A stretch of DNA of 37,287 nt, taken from Planctomycetota bacterium (lineage in GTDB: Bacteria; Planctomycetota; UBA1135; UBA2386). Where the stretch lies: assembly GCA_947444055.1 (NCBI GenBank), contig CANEYR010000033.1, positions 1-37,287 of the forward strand, in the 5' to 3' direction. The notes under the pieces were generated by a model. That model was not told where the DNA came from and did no database searches. It saw nothing but the letters and a program-made list of their open reading frames with translations. Both the position numbers and the translations under genes were made by a program. Position 1 is the first letter of the stretch, and the number at the start of each line of letters is the position of its first letter. Below are positions 26,044 to 34,190 of this stretch, piece after piece.

Positions 26044-28046
26044 GGGTTCTCCACTGTCGGTAGCGCGATGGTCGGTAGCGCGATGGTCGGTAGCGAGGTC
26101 GGTGCCGCGAACATCGCGGCGGCGTCCGCAAGCCGCGCGTCGGGTCCAATGATGACCACCGTGTCGCCGACTTCGAGCACGGTCTCGGGCGTGATCGTCG
26201 GCAGGTTGCGGCCATCGCGTCGCACCGCGATCACACTGCACCCAGTGTGGCGGCGCACGCCCGCCTCGGCGAGTGAGCAGCCGCCAGCTTGGGCGCCACT
26301 CTGCACCCGCAACACCGAGAAGCCGATGCCCGGTACGAACTCGCGCACTTGCGCCGCTTCGCCCATCGCTGGCGAACCGACCCGCGCGCTGCCGCCGCGG
26401 CTGCGCACGTCGCGCACTTGCCGCCCGATCTCGTCATCGGCGACGAGGAACCGCCGCAGCACCCGCACCAAGATCTCGACCGACGCTTCGAGTTCTTGCG
26501 GCACCACCTCGTGGGCGCCAGCGCGCCGCAGGCCCTCGGCTTCGGCGGTGTAAACCGAACGCGCCAGCACGTGCACTTCCGGACCACGTTGCCGCGCCAA
26601 CTGCGCAATGCGCGACGTCGCATCGGCATCGTTCACCGCCAGGACCACGATGCGGGCCCGCTCGATGCCAAGGCTCTCGAGCACCGCCACGCGCGTGCAG
26701 TCGCCCAGCACGATCGGCACGCCGTTTTGCTTCTCGGCCTTCACCGTGGCGGCGTTCATCTCGGCGACGACGAAGGGAATGCCGACGGCCTTGAGTCCCT
26801 GCGCCACCGCGCGGCCGGTCGGGCCATACCCGACGATGATCGCATGGTCGGCCAACTCACCGCTGCCGCGCACCACCATGCTCGAAGTGTCGCGAGCGCG
26901 CGCCGCGAGCCGCCGACCGATCGCATACAGCAGCGGCGTCACCGCGATCGACAACACCGCCACCACCAAGAAGATCTTCTCGGCGAGGCTGGGCAGGATC
27001 TTGGCCTCCCCGCGCTGGCCGAGTTGCACCAACACGAATGAGAACTCGCCGACCTGCGCGATGGTCAACGCCGCGCGCAGTCGCACCCACGCCGGCTGCC
27101 CCAGCGAACGCGCGGCCAGCATCACCACCAACGCCTTGCCGACGATGACGGCCGCCAAACACGCGGCGACCGTGTACGGCGCCTCGAGCAACGTTCGCCC
27201 GTCGAACAACATGCCGATCGACACGAAGAACAAACTCGCGAACGCGTCGCGGAACGGTTCGATCTCGGCCGCCGCCTGGCTGTGGTACTCGGAGTCCGCC
27301 AACAAGATGCCGGCGAGTAAGGCGCCAAGCGCCAGCGACAAGCCGAGGTGCGCCGTCACCACCGCCAGCGACAAACACCACGTCGCCAAGAACAGCACGA
27401 ACAGCTCGCGGTTGCGGGTGCGCGCGACGAGCCCCACCAACGGTCGCACCAACACGCGCGCCACCAACACCACCGCCACCAAGATGCCGAGATTGCGCAG
27501 CGACGTGAGCACCGAACCACCGCCACCTTCGGTGACGCCGAGCATCGGGATCAACAGGATCATCGGCACCACGGCTAGGTCCTGGGCGATGTTGATGCCG
27601 AGCACGATGCGGCCATGTGGCGCGCTGAGTTCCCCTTGGTCGACCAGAATCTTCGTCGACGCCGCGGTGCTCGACAGGCTCAGCAAGAACCCGAGGAACA
27701 CCCCCGCCGGCCACGACATCCCGATCGCCATCGCACAGCCCGCGGTCGCCAAGACGGTGCCGATCACCTGAATGCCGCCGCCGACCAGGATCGTTCGGCG
27801 CAAGCGGGCGATCTGGCCGAGCGGGACTTCCAGGCCCACGGCAAACAGCAGCACGACGATGCCGACCTCGGCGAGTTCACGCACCATGTCCTCGTGATGC
27901 ACGAGACCAACCGCGTGCGGCCCGACCAACACGCCAGCGACCAAGAACCCCACGATCGGCGGCAGCCGCAAGCGATGGAATGTCACCGCCACCGCGACGC
28001 ACAACGCGAACAACAAGGCAAGTTCGGAGAGAGCCTGTTCGAGCAC
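26040..28046 (-). CDS. Kef-type K+/H+ antiporter (CPA2) with TrkA-N and TrkA-C domains
   Basis: 668 residues. The first 390 or so form a monovalent cation:proton antiporter-2 domain with about 12 membrane segments, including GINIAQDLAVVPMI, whose Gln-Asp pair is typical of K+-selective Kef-like members, and AQVGEFSFVL. A Rossmann RCK_N domain follows (HAIIVGYGPTGRAVAQGL; about 405-520), then RCK_C (CSLAEAGVRRHTGCSVIAVR; VLEVGDTVVIIG). NAD(H) or nucleotide binding there probably gates transport. The last 20 residues are a repetitive Leu-Pro-Thr-Ile-Ala tail made by a 15-bp DNA repeat. It heads the minus-strand series and is divergent from the secreted protein at 28285. Confidence 0.93.
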   Translation of the reverse strand: MLEQALSELALLFALCVAVAVTFHRLRLPPIVGFLVAGVLVGPHAVGLVHHEDMVRELAEVGIVVLLFAVGLEVPLGQIARLRRTILVGGGIQVIGTVLATAGCAMAIGMSWPAGVFLGFLLSLSSTAASTKILVDQGELSAPHGRIVLGINIAQDLAVVPMILLIPMLGVTEGGGGSVLTSLRNLGILVAVVLVARVLVRPLVGLVARTRNRELFVLFLATWCLSLAVVTAHLGLSLALGALLAGILLADSEYHSQAAAEIEPFRDAFASLFFVSIGMLFDGRTLLEAPYTVAACLAAVIVGKALVVMLAARSLGQPAWVRLRAALTIAQVGEFSFVLVQLGQRGEAKILPSLAEKIFLVVAVLSIAVTPLLYAIGRRLAARARDTSSMVVRGSGELADHAIIVGYGPTGRAVAQGLKAVGIPFVVAEMNAATVKAEKQNGVPIVLGDCTRVAVLESLGIERARIVVLAVNDADATSRIAQLARQRGPEVHVLARSVYTAEAEGLRRAGAHEVVPQELEASVEILVRVLRRFLVADDEIGRQVRDVRSRGGSARVGSPAMGEAAQVREFVPGIGFSVLRVQSGAQAGGCSLAEAGVRRHTGCSVIAVRRDGRNLPTITPETVLEVGDTVVIIGPDARLADAAAMFAAPTSLPTIALPTIALPTVENP
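26056..26100 (-). repeat. 15-bp tandem repeat at the 3' end of the Kef-type gene
   Basis: Three copies of gtcggtagcgcgatg (plus-strand reading; the third diverges at its end) encode repeated Leu-Pro-Thr-Ile-Ala at the C-terminus. The repeat lies just after the last conserved TrkA-C residues, so copy-number change would only alter the tail. Confidence 0.9.
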
Positions 28047-28284
28047 GAGGCGTCAGTAGCAGAGCACGCCGCCGATACCTAGAGCGGAGCAGCGCATTCA
28101 TCGCATCGGGCTGTCTCAGTTGTGGATCCGCCGGACCCGACCCTGGCATGGGCACGTGCAAGGCACGACTCGTCAGCCGACCAGGCACCCACTCGCGCCC
28201 ATCCGCCGGCACGAAAACCAAGGGATACCGTTCTGGACTCGACCAGCGCCCTCGCGGCGCCATTCAGGAACCGAACTCAACAAC

Positions 28285-29498
28285 GTGCTTCGCACCAATC
28301 TCCTCGCTCTCTCGGCCGCCACCCTGCTCGGCGCCACGGCGTCCGCCCAATTCTGCTCGGACAACACCTTCAAGCTCAACCTGGTCAGCGCCAGCGGCAT
28401 CCCGCTGCCGACCGCCTTCGATCCAGTGGTCAGCGAGACCACCTACATCGCGAGCAACGAGAACGTCTACCTCGCCTTCGATCCGGCGCTGCCGTCGGGC
28501 ACCTACTACGTGCACGTCACCGACAACCCGATCGACGGCTTCGACCAGGTGCTGTCAGAGAACGACGCGATGGACCGCTTCGTCACGGTGACCAACACGG
28601 CTGGCGTGATCACCCTGTCGTTGCCGTTCACCAACAACCAGACGTCGGCCGTCTTCGGCCTCGGCCTGAACGGTGTCGGCCAGAGCCTCTTGTTGTCGCC
28701 GTTCTCGGCGCCGACGTTCTCGACCTGCCGCTTCAAAGCGTGGTTTGGCGACGTCTGGGATCTGAGCGGCGGCCCGACCAATCCCTACCTGTTGGGCGGC
28801 GGGCTCAACCCGCAAACCAACCTGTGCGCGATGCTGGCGAGGGTGGCCTGGCCAACTGGGTCGTCAAACTCGTAACGGGCACGACCGCTGTCGCCACGAC
28901 CACCGATGCCGCGGGTCTCTACCGCTTCGAGAACGTCGCCGCCGGCAGCTACACGATCGAACTGACCCTGCAGAGCGGCTACCTCGCCACCACCGCCGCG
29001 TCCTTCGCCATCGAAGTCTGCGAATGCGCGGACGTGCAAGTCTCGGCCTTCGGTTCGGCTGTGCAGGTGCTGCCGTGCAGCGCGCACACGATCGGCTACT
29101 GGCGCAACGTGCACGGCCTGCAGAAGGTCGTGCAATACAACACCCTGCCGACGCTGCCGGCCCTGCACATCGTCAACTCCTGCGGCCAGTTCGTGGCGCC
29201 GGGCAGCACGGCGCAGTTCAAAAACTACCTGCAGAACGCCAACGCTTGGAACATGGGCTACATGCTGTCGGCGCAGCTGGTCGCGATGCACTGCAACGTG
29301 ATGGTCGGCTTCGTGCACCCGTCGTGCGTCATCCAAGACCCGTGCCTCGGCACGCTGACCATCGCGCAACTGATGCAGCAATCGATCGTCAGCCTGTATG
29401 CGCACCCCTACACGCCGCCGGGCAGCTACTGGCGCTACTCGCAGTCCCTGCTGAAGAACGCCCTCGACCGCGCCAACAACAACCGCATCTGGCGCTGA
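28285..29498 (+). pseudogene. Secreted repeat-domain protein interrupted by a frameshift
   Basis: The first part starts at GTG 28285 with a signal peptide (LLALSAATLLGATASAQF) and an immunoglobulin-like beta region; it runs out of frame to a stop at 28873-28875. The second part, in the next frame, is clearly coding from about 28824 to 29498: VRDAGEGGLANWVVKL and AGLYRFENVAAGSYTIELTL form a SdrD-B/Cna-B-like domain, and then a Cys-containing C-terminal domain (CSAHTIGYWRNVHGLQKVV). One inserted base near 28823 would join GLNPQTN to VRDAGEGG as one sensible domain start. The total would be about 405 residues. I cannot tell mutation from sequencing error; no slippery heptamer is evident. The 238 bases before it (28047-28284), shared with the divergent Kef gene, show no clear promoter. 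Confidence 0.75.
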
Positions 29499-29523
29499 TC
29501 GCGCAGCCCTTCCCGCGGTAGGA

Positions 29524-29563
29524 CCAGCGGCCCTTCGCGCCATTGCGCACGGAGGGCCGCTGG
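29524..29563 (+). terminator. Strong hairpin after the secreted protein gene
   Basis: A perfect 11-bp stem (CCAGCGGCCCT / AGGGCCGCTGG) encloses a second GCGC-CATT-GCGC hairpin, 25 bases after the stop at 29498. Only a weak GTTTGC follows instead of a T-run. Probably a transcription terminator or mRNA-end structure. Confidence 0.65.
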
Positions 29564-29636
29564 CGTTTGCAGTCAGCCTCAGAGCGACGATTCCGAACTT
29601 GCACCCATGGGCGCGCCGTGGACCATGGCCCGCCCC

Positions 29637-31160
29637 ATGGACCTCTCGTTCCTCGCACAGCTCGGCATCGGAAAGACCAACAGCGGCGCCTTCGACGGCA
29701 CCTGGCGCAAGACCAAGGGCGAGCAGCTCGTGGTGCGATCGCCGATCGACGGCAGCGAGATCGGCCGCGTGCAGATGGCGACCGCGCAGGATTACGCCGC
29801 TGCCAGCAAGGCCGCGCACGCCACATTCCTGCGCTGGCGCGAACTGCCGGGTCCCAAGCGCGGCGAGTTCGTGCGCCAGATCGGCGTCGCCTTCCGCGCC
29901 AACAAAGACCTGCTCGGCCGACTGATCTCGCTCGAAGCGGGCAAGATCCTGCAGGAAGGGCTGGGCGAAGCGCAGGAGTGCGTCGACATCGCCGACTTCG
30001 CCACCGGCCTGTCGCGCCAGCTCTACGGCCTGACGATCGCGAGCGAACGGCAAGACCACAGCATGCGCGAGACGTGGCACCCACTCGGCACCTGCGGGAT
30101 CATCACGGCCTTCAACTTCCCGATGGCGGTGTGGGCCTGGAACGCGATGTTGGCGCTCACCTGCGGTGACAGCTGTCTGTGGAAGCCGTCGCTGAAGACG
30201 CCGCTGAGCTCGATCGCGATGACGAAGCTGGCCGCGGCCGTGCTGGGTAAGCAATGGGCGCCGCTGGTCGCACTCGTGATCGGCCCGGATGCCGACGTCG
30301 GCAGCGCCATGCTCGACGATCCGCTGGTGCCGCTCGTCTCCGCCACCGGCAGCACCCGCATGGGGCGCATCGTCGGCCCGCGCGTGGCGCAGCGTTTTGG
30401 CCGTTCGCTGCTCGAACTCGGCGGCAACAACGCCATCGCGGTGATGGCGGATGCCGACCTCGACCTCGCCGTGCGCGCCACGGTTTTCGGCGCCGTCGGC
30501 ACTGCGGGCCAACGCTGCACGACGACGCGCCGTTTGCTCGTGCACGAGCAGGTCATCGACGACTTGCAGGCGCGGCTGGTGAAGGCCTTTGCGCAGTGCA
30601 AGATCGGCAACCCACTCGACCAGAAGACGTTGGTCGGACCGCTGATCGACGAAGCCAGCGCCAAGGGCTTCGACCACGCGGTCGCCACCGCCGCGGCCCA
30701 AGGTGGCAAGGTCGTCGTCGGCGGCAAGCGCGCCAGCGTCAAGGGCTGCAAAGGCGGCGCCTATGTGCAACCGACGATCGTGCGTTGCCCGTCGATGCTG
30801 CCGATCGTGCGCGAGGAGACGTTCGCGCCGATCCTCTACATGCTGCCGATCCGCTCGCTCGACGAAGCGATCGCCGTCAACAACGACGTGCCGCAAGGCT
30901 TGAGCAGTTCGATCTTCACGGCCGATGTGCGCGCCGCCGAGCGCTTCCTCGCCGCCACCGGCAGCGACTGCGGCATCGCCAACGTCAACATCGGCACCAG
31001 CGGGGCCGAGATCGGCGGCGCCTTTGGTGGTGAGAAGGAAACTGGCGGTGGCCGCGAGAGCGGTTCGGACAGCTGGAAGGTCTACATGCGCCGCCAGACC
31101 AGCACCGTCAATTGGGGCACCAGCCTGCCGCTGGCACAGGGCATTCAGTTCGGCGACTGA
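29637..31160 (+). CDS. amaB: ALDH7-family aldehyde dehydrogenase (alpha-aminoadipic semialdehyde type)
   Basis: About 507 residues from ATG 29637; ATGs at 29607 and 29625 are also in frame and none has a good ribosome site. It oxidises an aldehyde with NAD+; the closest match by eye is the antiquitin/AmaB group, which converts aminoadipate semialdehyde (piperideine-6-carboxylate) to aminoadipate in lysine breakdown. Catalytic Cys294 is in GTAGQRCTTTRR and the general base Glu260 in LLELGGNNAI. The N-terminal FLAQLGIGKTNSGAFDG and the C-terminal GGGRESGSDSWKVYMRRQTS are characteristic of ALDH7. No other lysine-catabolic gene is nearby. Substrate is inferred from family resemblance only. Confidence 0.9.
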   Translation: MDLSFLAQLGIGKTNSGAFDGTWRKTKGEQLVVRSPIDGSEIGRVQMATAQDYAAASKAAHATFLRWRELPGPKRGEFVRQIGVAFRANKDLLGRLISLEAGKILQEGLGEAQECVDIADFATGLSRQLYGLTIASERQDHSMRETWHPLGTCGIITAFNFPMAVWAWNAMLALTCGDSCLWKPSLKTPLSSIAMTKLAAAVLGKQWAPLVALVIGPDADVGSAMLDDPLVPLVSATGSTRMGRIVGPRVAQRFGRSLLELGGNNAIAVMADADLDLAVRATVFGAVGTAGQRCTTTRRLLVHEQVIDDLQARLVKAFAQCKIGNPLDQKTLVGPLIDEASAKGFDHAVATAAAQGGKVVVGGKRASVKGCKGGAYVQPTIVRCPSMLPIVREETFAPILYMLPIRSLDEAIAVNNDVPQGLSSSIFTADVRAAERFLAATGSDCGIANVNIGTSGAEIGGAFGGEKETGGGRESGSDSWKVYMRRQTSTVNWGTSLPLAQGIQFGD

Positions 31161-31194
31161 GAGCCTGAGAAGAACCCATGATACAGGCTCTCAG
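31157..31194 (+). terminator. Hairpin overlapping the ALDH stop codon
   Basis: A perfect 11-bp inverted repeat CTGAGAGCCTG / CAGGCTCTCAG (31157-31167 and 31184-31194) with a 16-base loop. The stop codon TGA (31158-31160) lies inside the left arm, so terminating ribosomes would compete with folding. No T-run follows. Confidence 0.55.
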
Positions 31195-31225
31195 ATTGCC
31201 CCTAGTGACCGCCTTCGCGGCCACG

Positions 31226-31260
31226 CAGAGAGTGAGCCACCAATACTTGCTCACTCTCTG
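31226..31260 (+). terminator. Second hairpin between ALDH and homoserine kinase
   Basis: A perfect 12-bp inverted repeat CAGAGAGTGAGC / GCTCACTCTCTG (31226-31237 and 31249-31260) with an 11-base loop lies 32 bases before the homoserine kinase GTG. It could terminate read-through from ALDH, or act in the leader of the kinase mRNA. It could also be a dyad protein site. Confidence 0.55.
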
Positions 31261-31292
31261 AGCGAGCGGCCACTTCAGCCGATAGGACACGC

Positions 31293-32240
31293 GTGGCCAA
31301 ACCCTCGCCCATCACGTTCCACGTGCCAGCCAGCGCCGCCAATCTGGGGCCCGGCTACGGCGTGCTGGCGTTGGCGCTCGATCTGCCGCTCGGCATCACG
31401 GTCGAGCAACGCAGCGATGGGCAAGTGCTGATCGAACGGCGCGACGACCCGAGTGCGCATCTCGACGACGCCCGCCACGATCCGGTGTTGCGCGGACTGA
31501 TGCGCGGAGCGGAGCTGTTCGACGCGCCGCTGCAGAAGGGCCTGTCAGTCATCGTTGAAGGCACGATCCCCCGCGGCACCGGCATGGGCACGATCTCGGC
31601 CGGCTTTGCGGCGGGGCTCGGCATCGCCGTTCGCCTCGCCAAGAAGAAGTGGTCGGCCGCCCAAGTGCTCGATGCGCTGGTGCCGCTCGGCGGCGATCCG
31701 GCGCACGGTGCCGCCGCCCTGCTCGGCGGCCTGACGGCGACGGTGCCGCTGTCGATGCCGCAAGAACCCACCCTGCGGCAGCGGCCCATCAAACATCCGG
31801 TGCACGCGAGTTGGCACTACGTGATCGCACTGCCCGACGTGCAAATGGGCACCGCCGACACCAAGCGCGTACTGCCGCCGACGCTGCCGCACGGGGCCGC
31901 CGCCCGTTCCATCGGCCGCACGCTCGGCGTCTTGCAGGCCCTGCAGCACGCCGACGAAGACCTGCTGCGCCACTGCCTCGTCGACGAACTGCACCTGCCA
32001 TACCGCCGTCGCTTGTTGCCAGGTCTCAGTGAAGCGCTCGATGCCGCCACCGCCGCGGGTGCGGCTGGCGCCACCATCTGCGGCCATGGCCCCGGACTGA
32101 TCGCCTTCACCACGGTCGCAGGGCGCACGCCCGAGATCGCCAGAGCCATGGTCATGGCGTTCGCGGCGGGTGGTCGGCTGGCGACGACGCTGACCCTGCA
32201 GGCCGCTCACTACGGGGCGTTGCCGACCGCGCCGGCCTGA
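31293..32240 (+). CDS. thrB: Homoserine kinase (GHMP kinase family)
   Basis: 315 residues from GTG 31293, preceded by AGGA. It likely phosphorylates homoserine with ATP on the way to threonine. The N-terminal VPASAANLGPGYGVLALALD is the classic ThrB motif. The GHMP phosphate-binding motif, normally P-x3-G-L-G-S-S-A-A, reads PRGTGMGTISAG, a divergent form. The C-terminal glycine motif is present as CGHGPGLIAF. Length matches ThrB. No thrC or hom is in the window. The altered phosphate loop leaves some doubt about substrate or activity. Confidence 0.8.
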   Translation: MAKPSPITFHVPASAANLGPGYGVLALALDLPLGITVEQRSDGQVLIERRDDPSAHLDDARHDPVLRGLMRGAELFDAPLQKGLSVIVEGTIPRGTGMGTISAGFAAGLGIAVRLAKKKWSAAQVLDALVPLGGDPAHGAAALLGGLTATVPLSMPQEPTLRQRPIKHPVHASWHYVIALPDVQMGTADTKRVLPPTLPHGAAARSIGRTLGVLQALQHADEDLLRHCLVDELHLPYRRRLLPGLSEALDAATAAGAAGATICGHGPGLIAFTTVAGRTPEIARAMVMAFAAGGRLATTLTLQAAHYGALPTAPA

Positions 32241-32346
32241 ATGGACTGGCAGCAACTCGGGCTTGCAAGACCTCGGGCCGCTCGCTAGCGTCCCCCGCCC
32301 GCAGTGCGGCGCCGCCGGGCAGCAAGCCCTGCGTGGTTGGCAAGTT

Positions 32347-32422
32347 GGGCCGTTAACTCAGTTGGTAGAGTGCGATTTTCACAGAGTCGAAGTCGCAGGT
32401 TCGAGTCCTGCACGGCCCACCA
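32347..32422 (+). tRNA. tRNA-Val (anticodon CAC)
   Basis: A 76-base cloverleaf with encoded CCA. The acceptor GGGCCGT pairs with ACGGCCC; D arm ACTC/GAGT; anticodon stem CGATT/AGTCG with loop TTCACAG, giving anticodon CAC at 32380-32382, which reads GUG; variable loop AAGTC; T arm GCAGG/CCTGC with TTCGAGT. Position 10-25 is A-T rather than the usual G-C. All other conserved positions (T8, A14, G18, G19, TTC of the T loop) are in place. Confidence 0.96.
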
Positions 32423-32473
32423 TTTCAAGCCTGCGCCGCCCCTGTGCCGCATCACGCGAACGCCGCACCGGTA

Positions 32474-32512
32474 GGTCACCCGCGGATCACCGTCGGATCA
32501 CCGTCGATCACC
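32474..32512. repeat. Four helically phased direct repeats upstream of the radical SAM gene
   Basis: The heptamer G(A/G)TCACC occurs at 32474, 32485, 32496 and 32506, i.e. spacings of 11, 11 and 10 bases, all on the same helix face. This lies 66-104 bases before the radical SAM GTG and about 50 bases after the tRNA. A 7-bp repeat with 4-bp spacing is the usual layout of OmpR/PhoB-family response-regulator sites, so an operator is likely; the regulator is unknown. The rest of 32423-32577 shows nothing coding. Confidence 0.6.
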
Positions 32513-32577
32513 AGCGGGGCACCGATCGGCACGTGCCCGCACTCAAGGTGACGCGCCTGTAGAGCCGATGCCATGGG

Positions 32578-33717
32578 GTGCGCGCCAACCGAACTGACCA
32601 GCTGGCTCCGCCGCGGAGTGTGGTTCCTGACTTGCTCTTCGACGATGTCACGCAGGCGCGGGTGCGCGACATCGGGCCGTTGCTCGCGGATCCGCATGCG
32701 GTCGCGGCGAACACGTCGCTGCATCGGGTGACGGTGTTTGTGACCTACCGCTGCAACCTGCGCTGCTCGTACTGCAAGACGATCGTGCGCTCACCAGAAG
32801 AGCTGGTGGCGCGGCCGCAGCGTGCTCGCAGCTACGACCTGGCCCAGTTCCAAGAACTGCTCGCGAGCCACGGCGCGACGCCGCTCGAGCATCTGCACTT
32901 CACCGGTGGCGAAGCCAGCCTCTTGCGCGAGCTGCCGGAAATGGTGGCGATGGCCAAGGCGGTCGGCGTGCGCTGCGTCAGTCTGACCACCAACGGCACC
33001 CAGGCACCGGACGTCTACACGCGCCTCGTGCACGCCGGCATCGACGAGATCCGGGTGTCGCTCGACGACGCCCATGGCGGCGGCTGCAGCGGCGGCACCT
33101 TGCAGCCCAGCACGTGGGGGCGCGGGGTCGCCACCGTGAAGGCACTCGGCGAACTGCGCGCTGCCGGGCACCCGTTCTTTCTGATTCTCAACACCGTGGT
33201 CGAGCGCAAGAACAGCCACCGCTTGCCGCAACTCGTGCGGTCTCTGCTGGCCCTCAACCCAGACGACATGAAGTTGATCACGTCGGTTGACGAACGCGGG
33301 GAACTCAGCAGTGCTGGCGATGCGGCCGCGATCGTGCGCGAGCTCGAGCAAGTTCTGGCCGGCTATGCCACGGAGCGATTCCCGCTGCTGCGCCGCAAGG
33401 TGCACACCGTGTTCTCGACCGATGCGATCGGGCTCGTCGACGAACGCCCGGCCGCCGATGGCCAGTGGCTGTGCTACATCCCGCTCACGGAGCGCACGGT
33501 CGACGGCACCTACTACTACCCGTGCTCCGTCTACTTGCGCGAAGGCGGGCAACCGATCGGCCGCATCGACGAGGCGCAAGCCGAGCAGCGCCGCAAGACG
33601 GCCGACTTCGTAGCGCGCGGCGACTGCTTGTCCGACGCGATCTGCCAACGCTACTGCCTGCACTGCACGCGCCAGTTCAACTCGCAAGCGAACGCGGCGC
33701 GCGCGGCCGCTCCGTGA
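32578..33717 (+). CDS. Radical SAM protein with SPASM-like C-terminal cysteines
   Basis: 379 residues from GTG 32578; no good ribosome site is visible, so the start is uncertain. The radical SAM cluster motif is C59-x3-C63-x2-C66 (TYRCNLRCSYC), followed by the HFTGGEASLL SAM-binding motif and SLTTNGT. The C-terminal third holds six more cysteines: C299 and C316 (DGTYYYPC), then C350, C356, C360 and C363, a pattern like a SPASM/twitch auxiliary Fe-S domain but not exactly canonical. Such enzymes modify peptides, proteins or sugars. No precursor peptide was recognised nearby. It overlaps the following small gene (GTGA), so the two products probably work together. Confidence 0.88.
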   Translation: MRANRTDQLAPPRSVVPDLLFDDVTQARVRDIGPLLADPHAVAANTSLHRVTVFVTYRCNLRCSYCKTIVRSPEELVARPQRARSYDLAQFQELLASHGATPLEHLHFTGGEASLLRELPEMVAMAKAVGVRCVSLTTNGTQAPDVYTRLVHAGIDEIRVSLDDAHGGGCSGGTLQPSTWGRGVATVKALGELRAAGHPFFLILNTVVERKNSHRLPQLVRSLLALNPDDMKLITSVDERGELSSAGDAAAIVRELEQVLAGYATERFPLLRRKVHTVFSTDAIGLVDERPAADGQWLCYIPLTERTVDGTYYYPCSVYLREGGQPIGRIDEAQAEQRRKTADFVARGDCLSDAICQRYCLHCTRQFNSQANAARAAAP

Positions 33718-34190
33718 TCGACATGGTTACCGACGCAGTCGCCAAACCGTTGGCATCGCCGTTCTTGGTGGTGACGCCGCTGGGACTCGCCCACCGCGAT
33801 TGGCTCGCCGCGTCGTTGGCACAACACGGCATCCAAGTCGTGGCGCGCCACACCATTCGCCGCTGGTCGATCGCGGCGTCGGCGCTCTACCTGCGTTCTT
33901 GGGACGCACAGGCGGTGGCACGAGCGCAGCGGTTCCAGGTCCGGTGGCGGCAGTTGTTCACGGGCGATATCGCCGAGCGCTGGGCGCTCTTGAGTGACGA
34001 CGACCATGCCAAGCTCTGTGCCGTGAAGGCGCAACTGCGGTGCCGACTGCGCAGCGTGCCACTCTGGCCTCGGCGCACCGGCGAGCCGACGTTCTCACTG
34101 CATGCGTTCCACGTACCCGACCTCGGGGACGTGCCGCGCGAGACCGCCTGCCTCGCACCGTTCGTCGCATCTCACTTAGGCAACGCGTAG
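33714..34190 (+). CDS. Small protein with degenerate nucleoside-diphosphate-kinase-like fold
   Basis: 158 residues from GTG 33714, which overlaps the radical SAM stop (ATG 33723 is an alternative). The N-terminal PFLVVTPLGLAHRDWLAASL, then HGIQVVARHTIRRW resembles the first strand and helix of NDK, but the catalytic-site lysine of I-K-P-D is Thr. The C-terminal FHVPDLGDVPRETACLAPF resembles the H-G-S-D...E region that carries the NDK phosphohistidine. The middle part does not align clearly. The fold assignment is by eye. It converges on the PDZ/heme gene, overlapping its 3' end by 19 bases. Function unknown; presumably tied to the radical SAM enzyme. Confidence 0.6.
   Translation: MIDMVTDAVAKPLASPFLVVTPLGLAHRDWLAASLAQHGIQVVARHTIRRWSIAASALYLRSWDAQAVARAQRFQVRWRQLFTGDIAERWALLSDDDHAKLCAVKAQLRCRLRSVPLWPRRTGEPTFSLHAFHVPDLGDVPRETACLAPFVASHLGNA

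Noticed and set aside
26044..26241. N-terminal extension of the endonuclease/exonuclease/phosphatase gene
   Set aside because: It overlaps the conserved TrkA-C end of the Kef gene in another frame; ATGA overlap marks the true start.
28785..30896. 703-codon minus-strand open frame over the secreted protein and ALDH
   Set aside because: No domain, and it is antisense to a clear ALDH7 enzyme with catalytic Cys and Glu.
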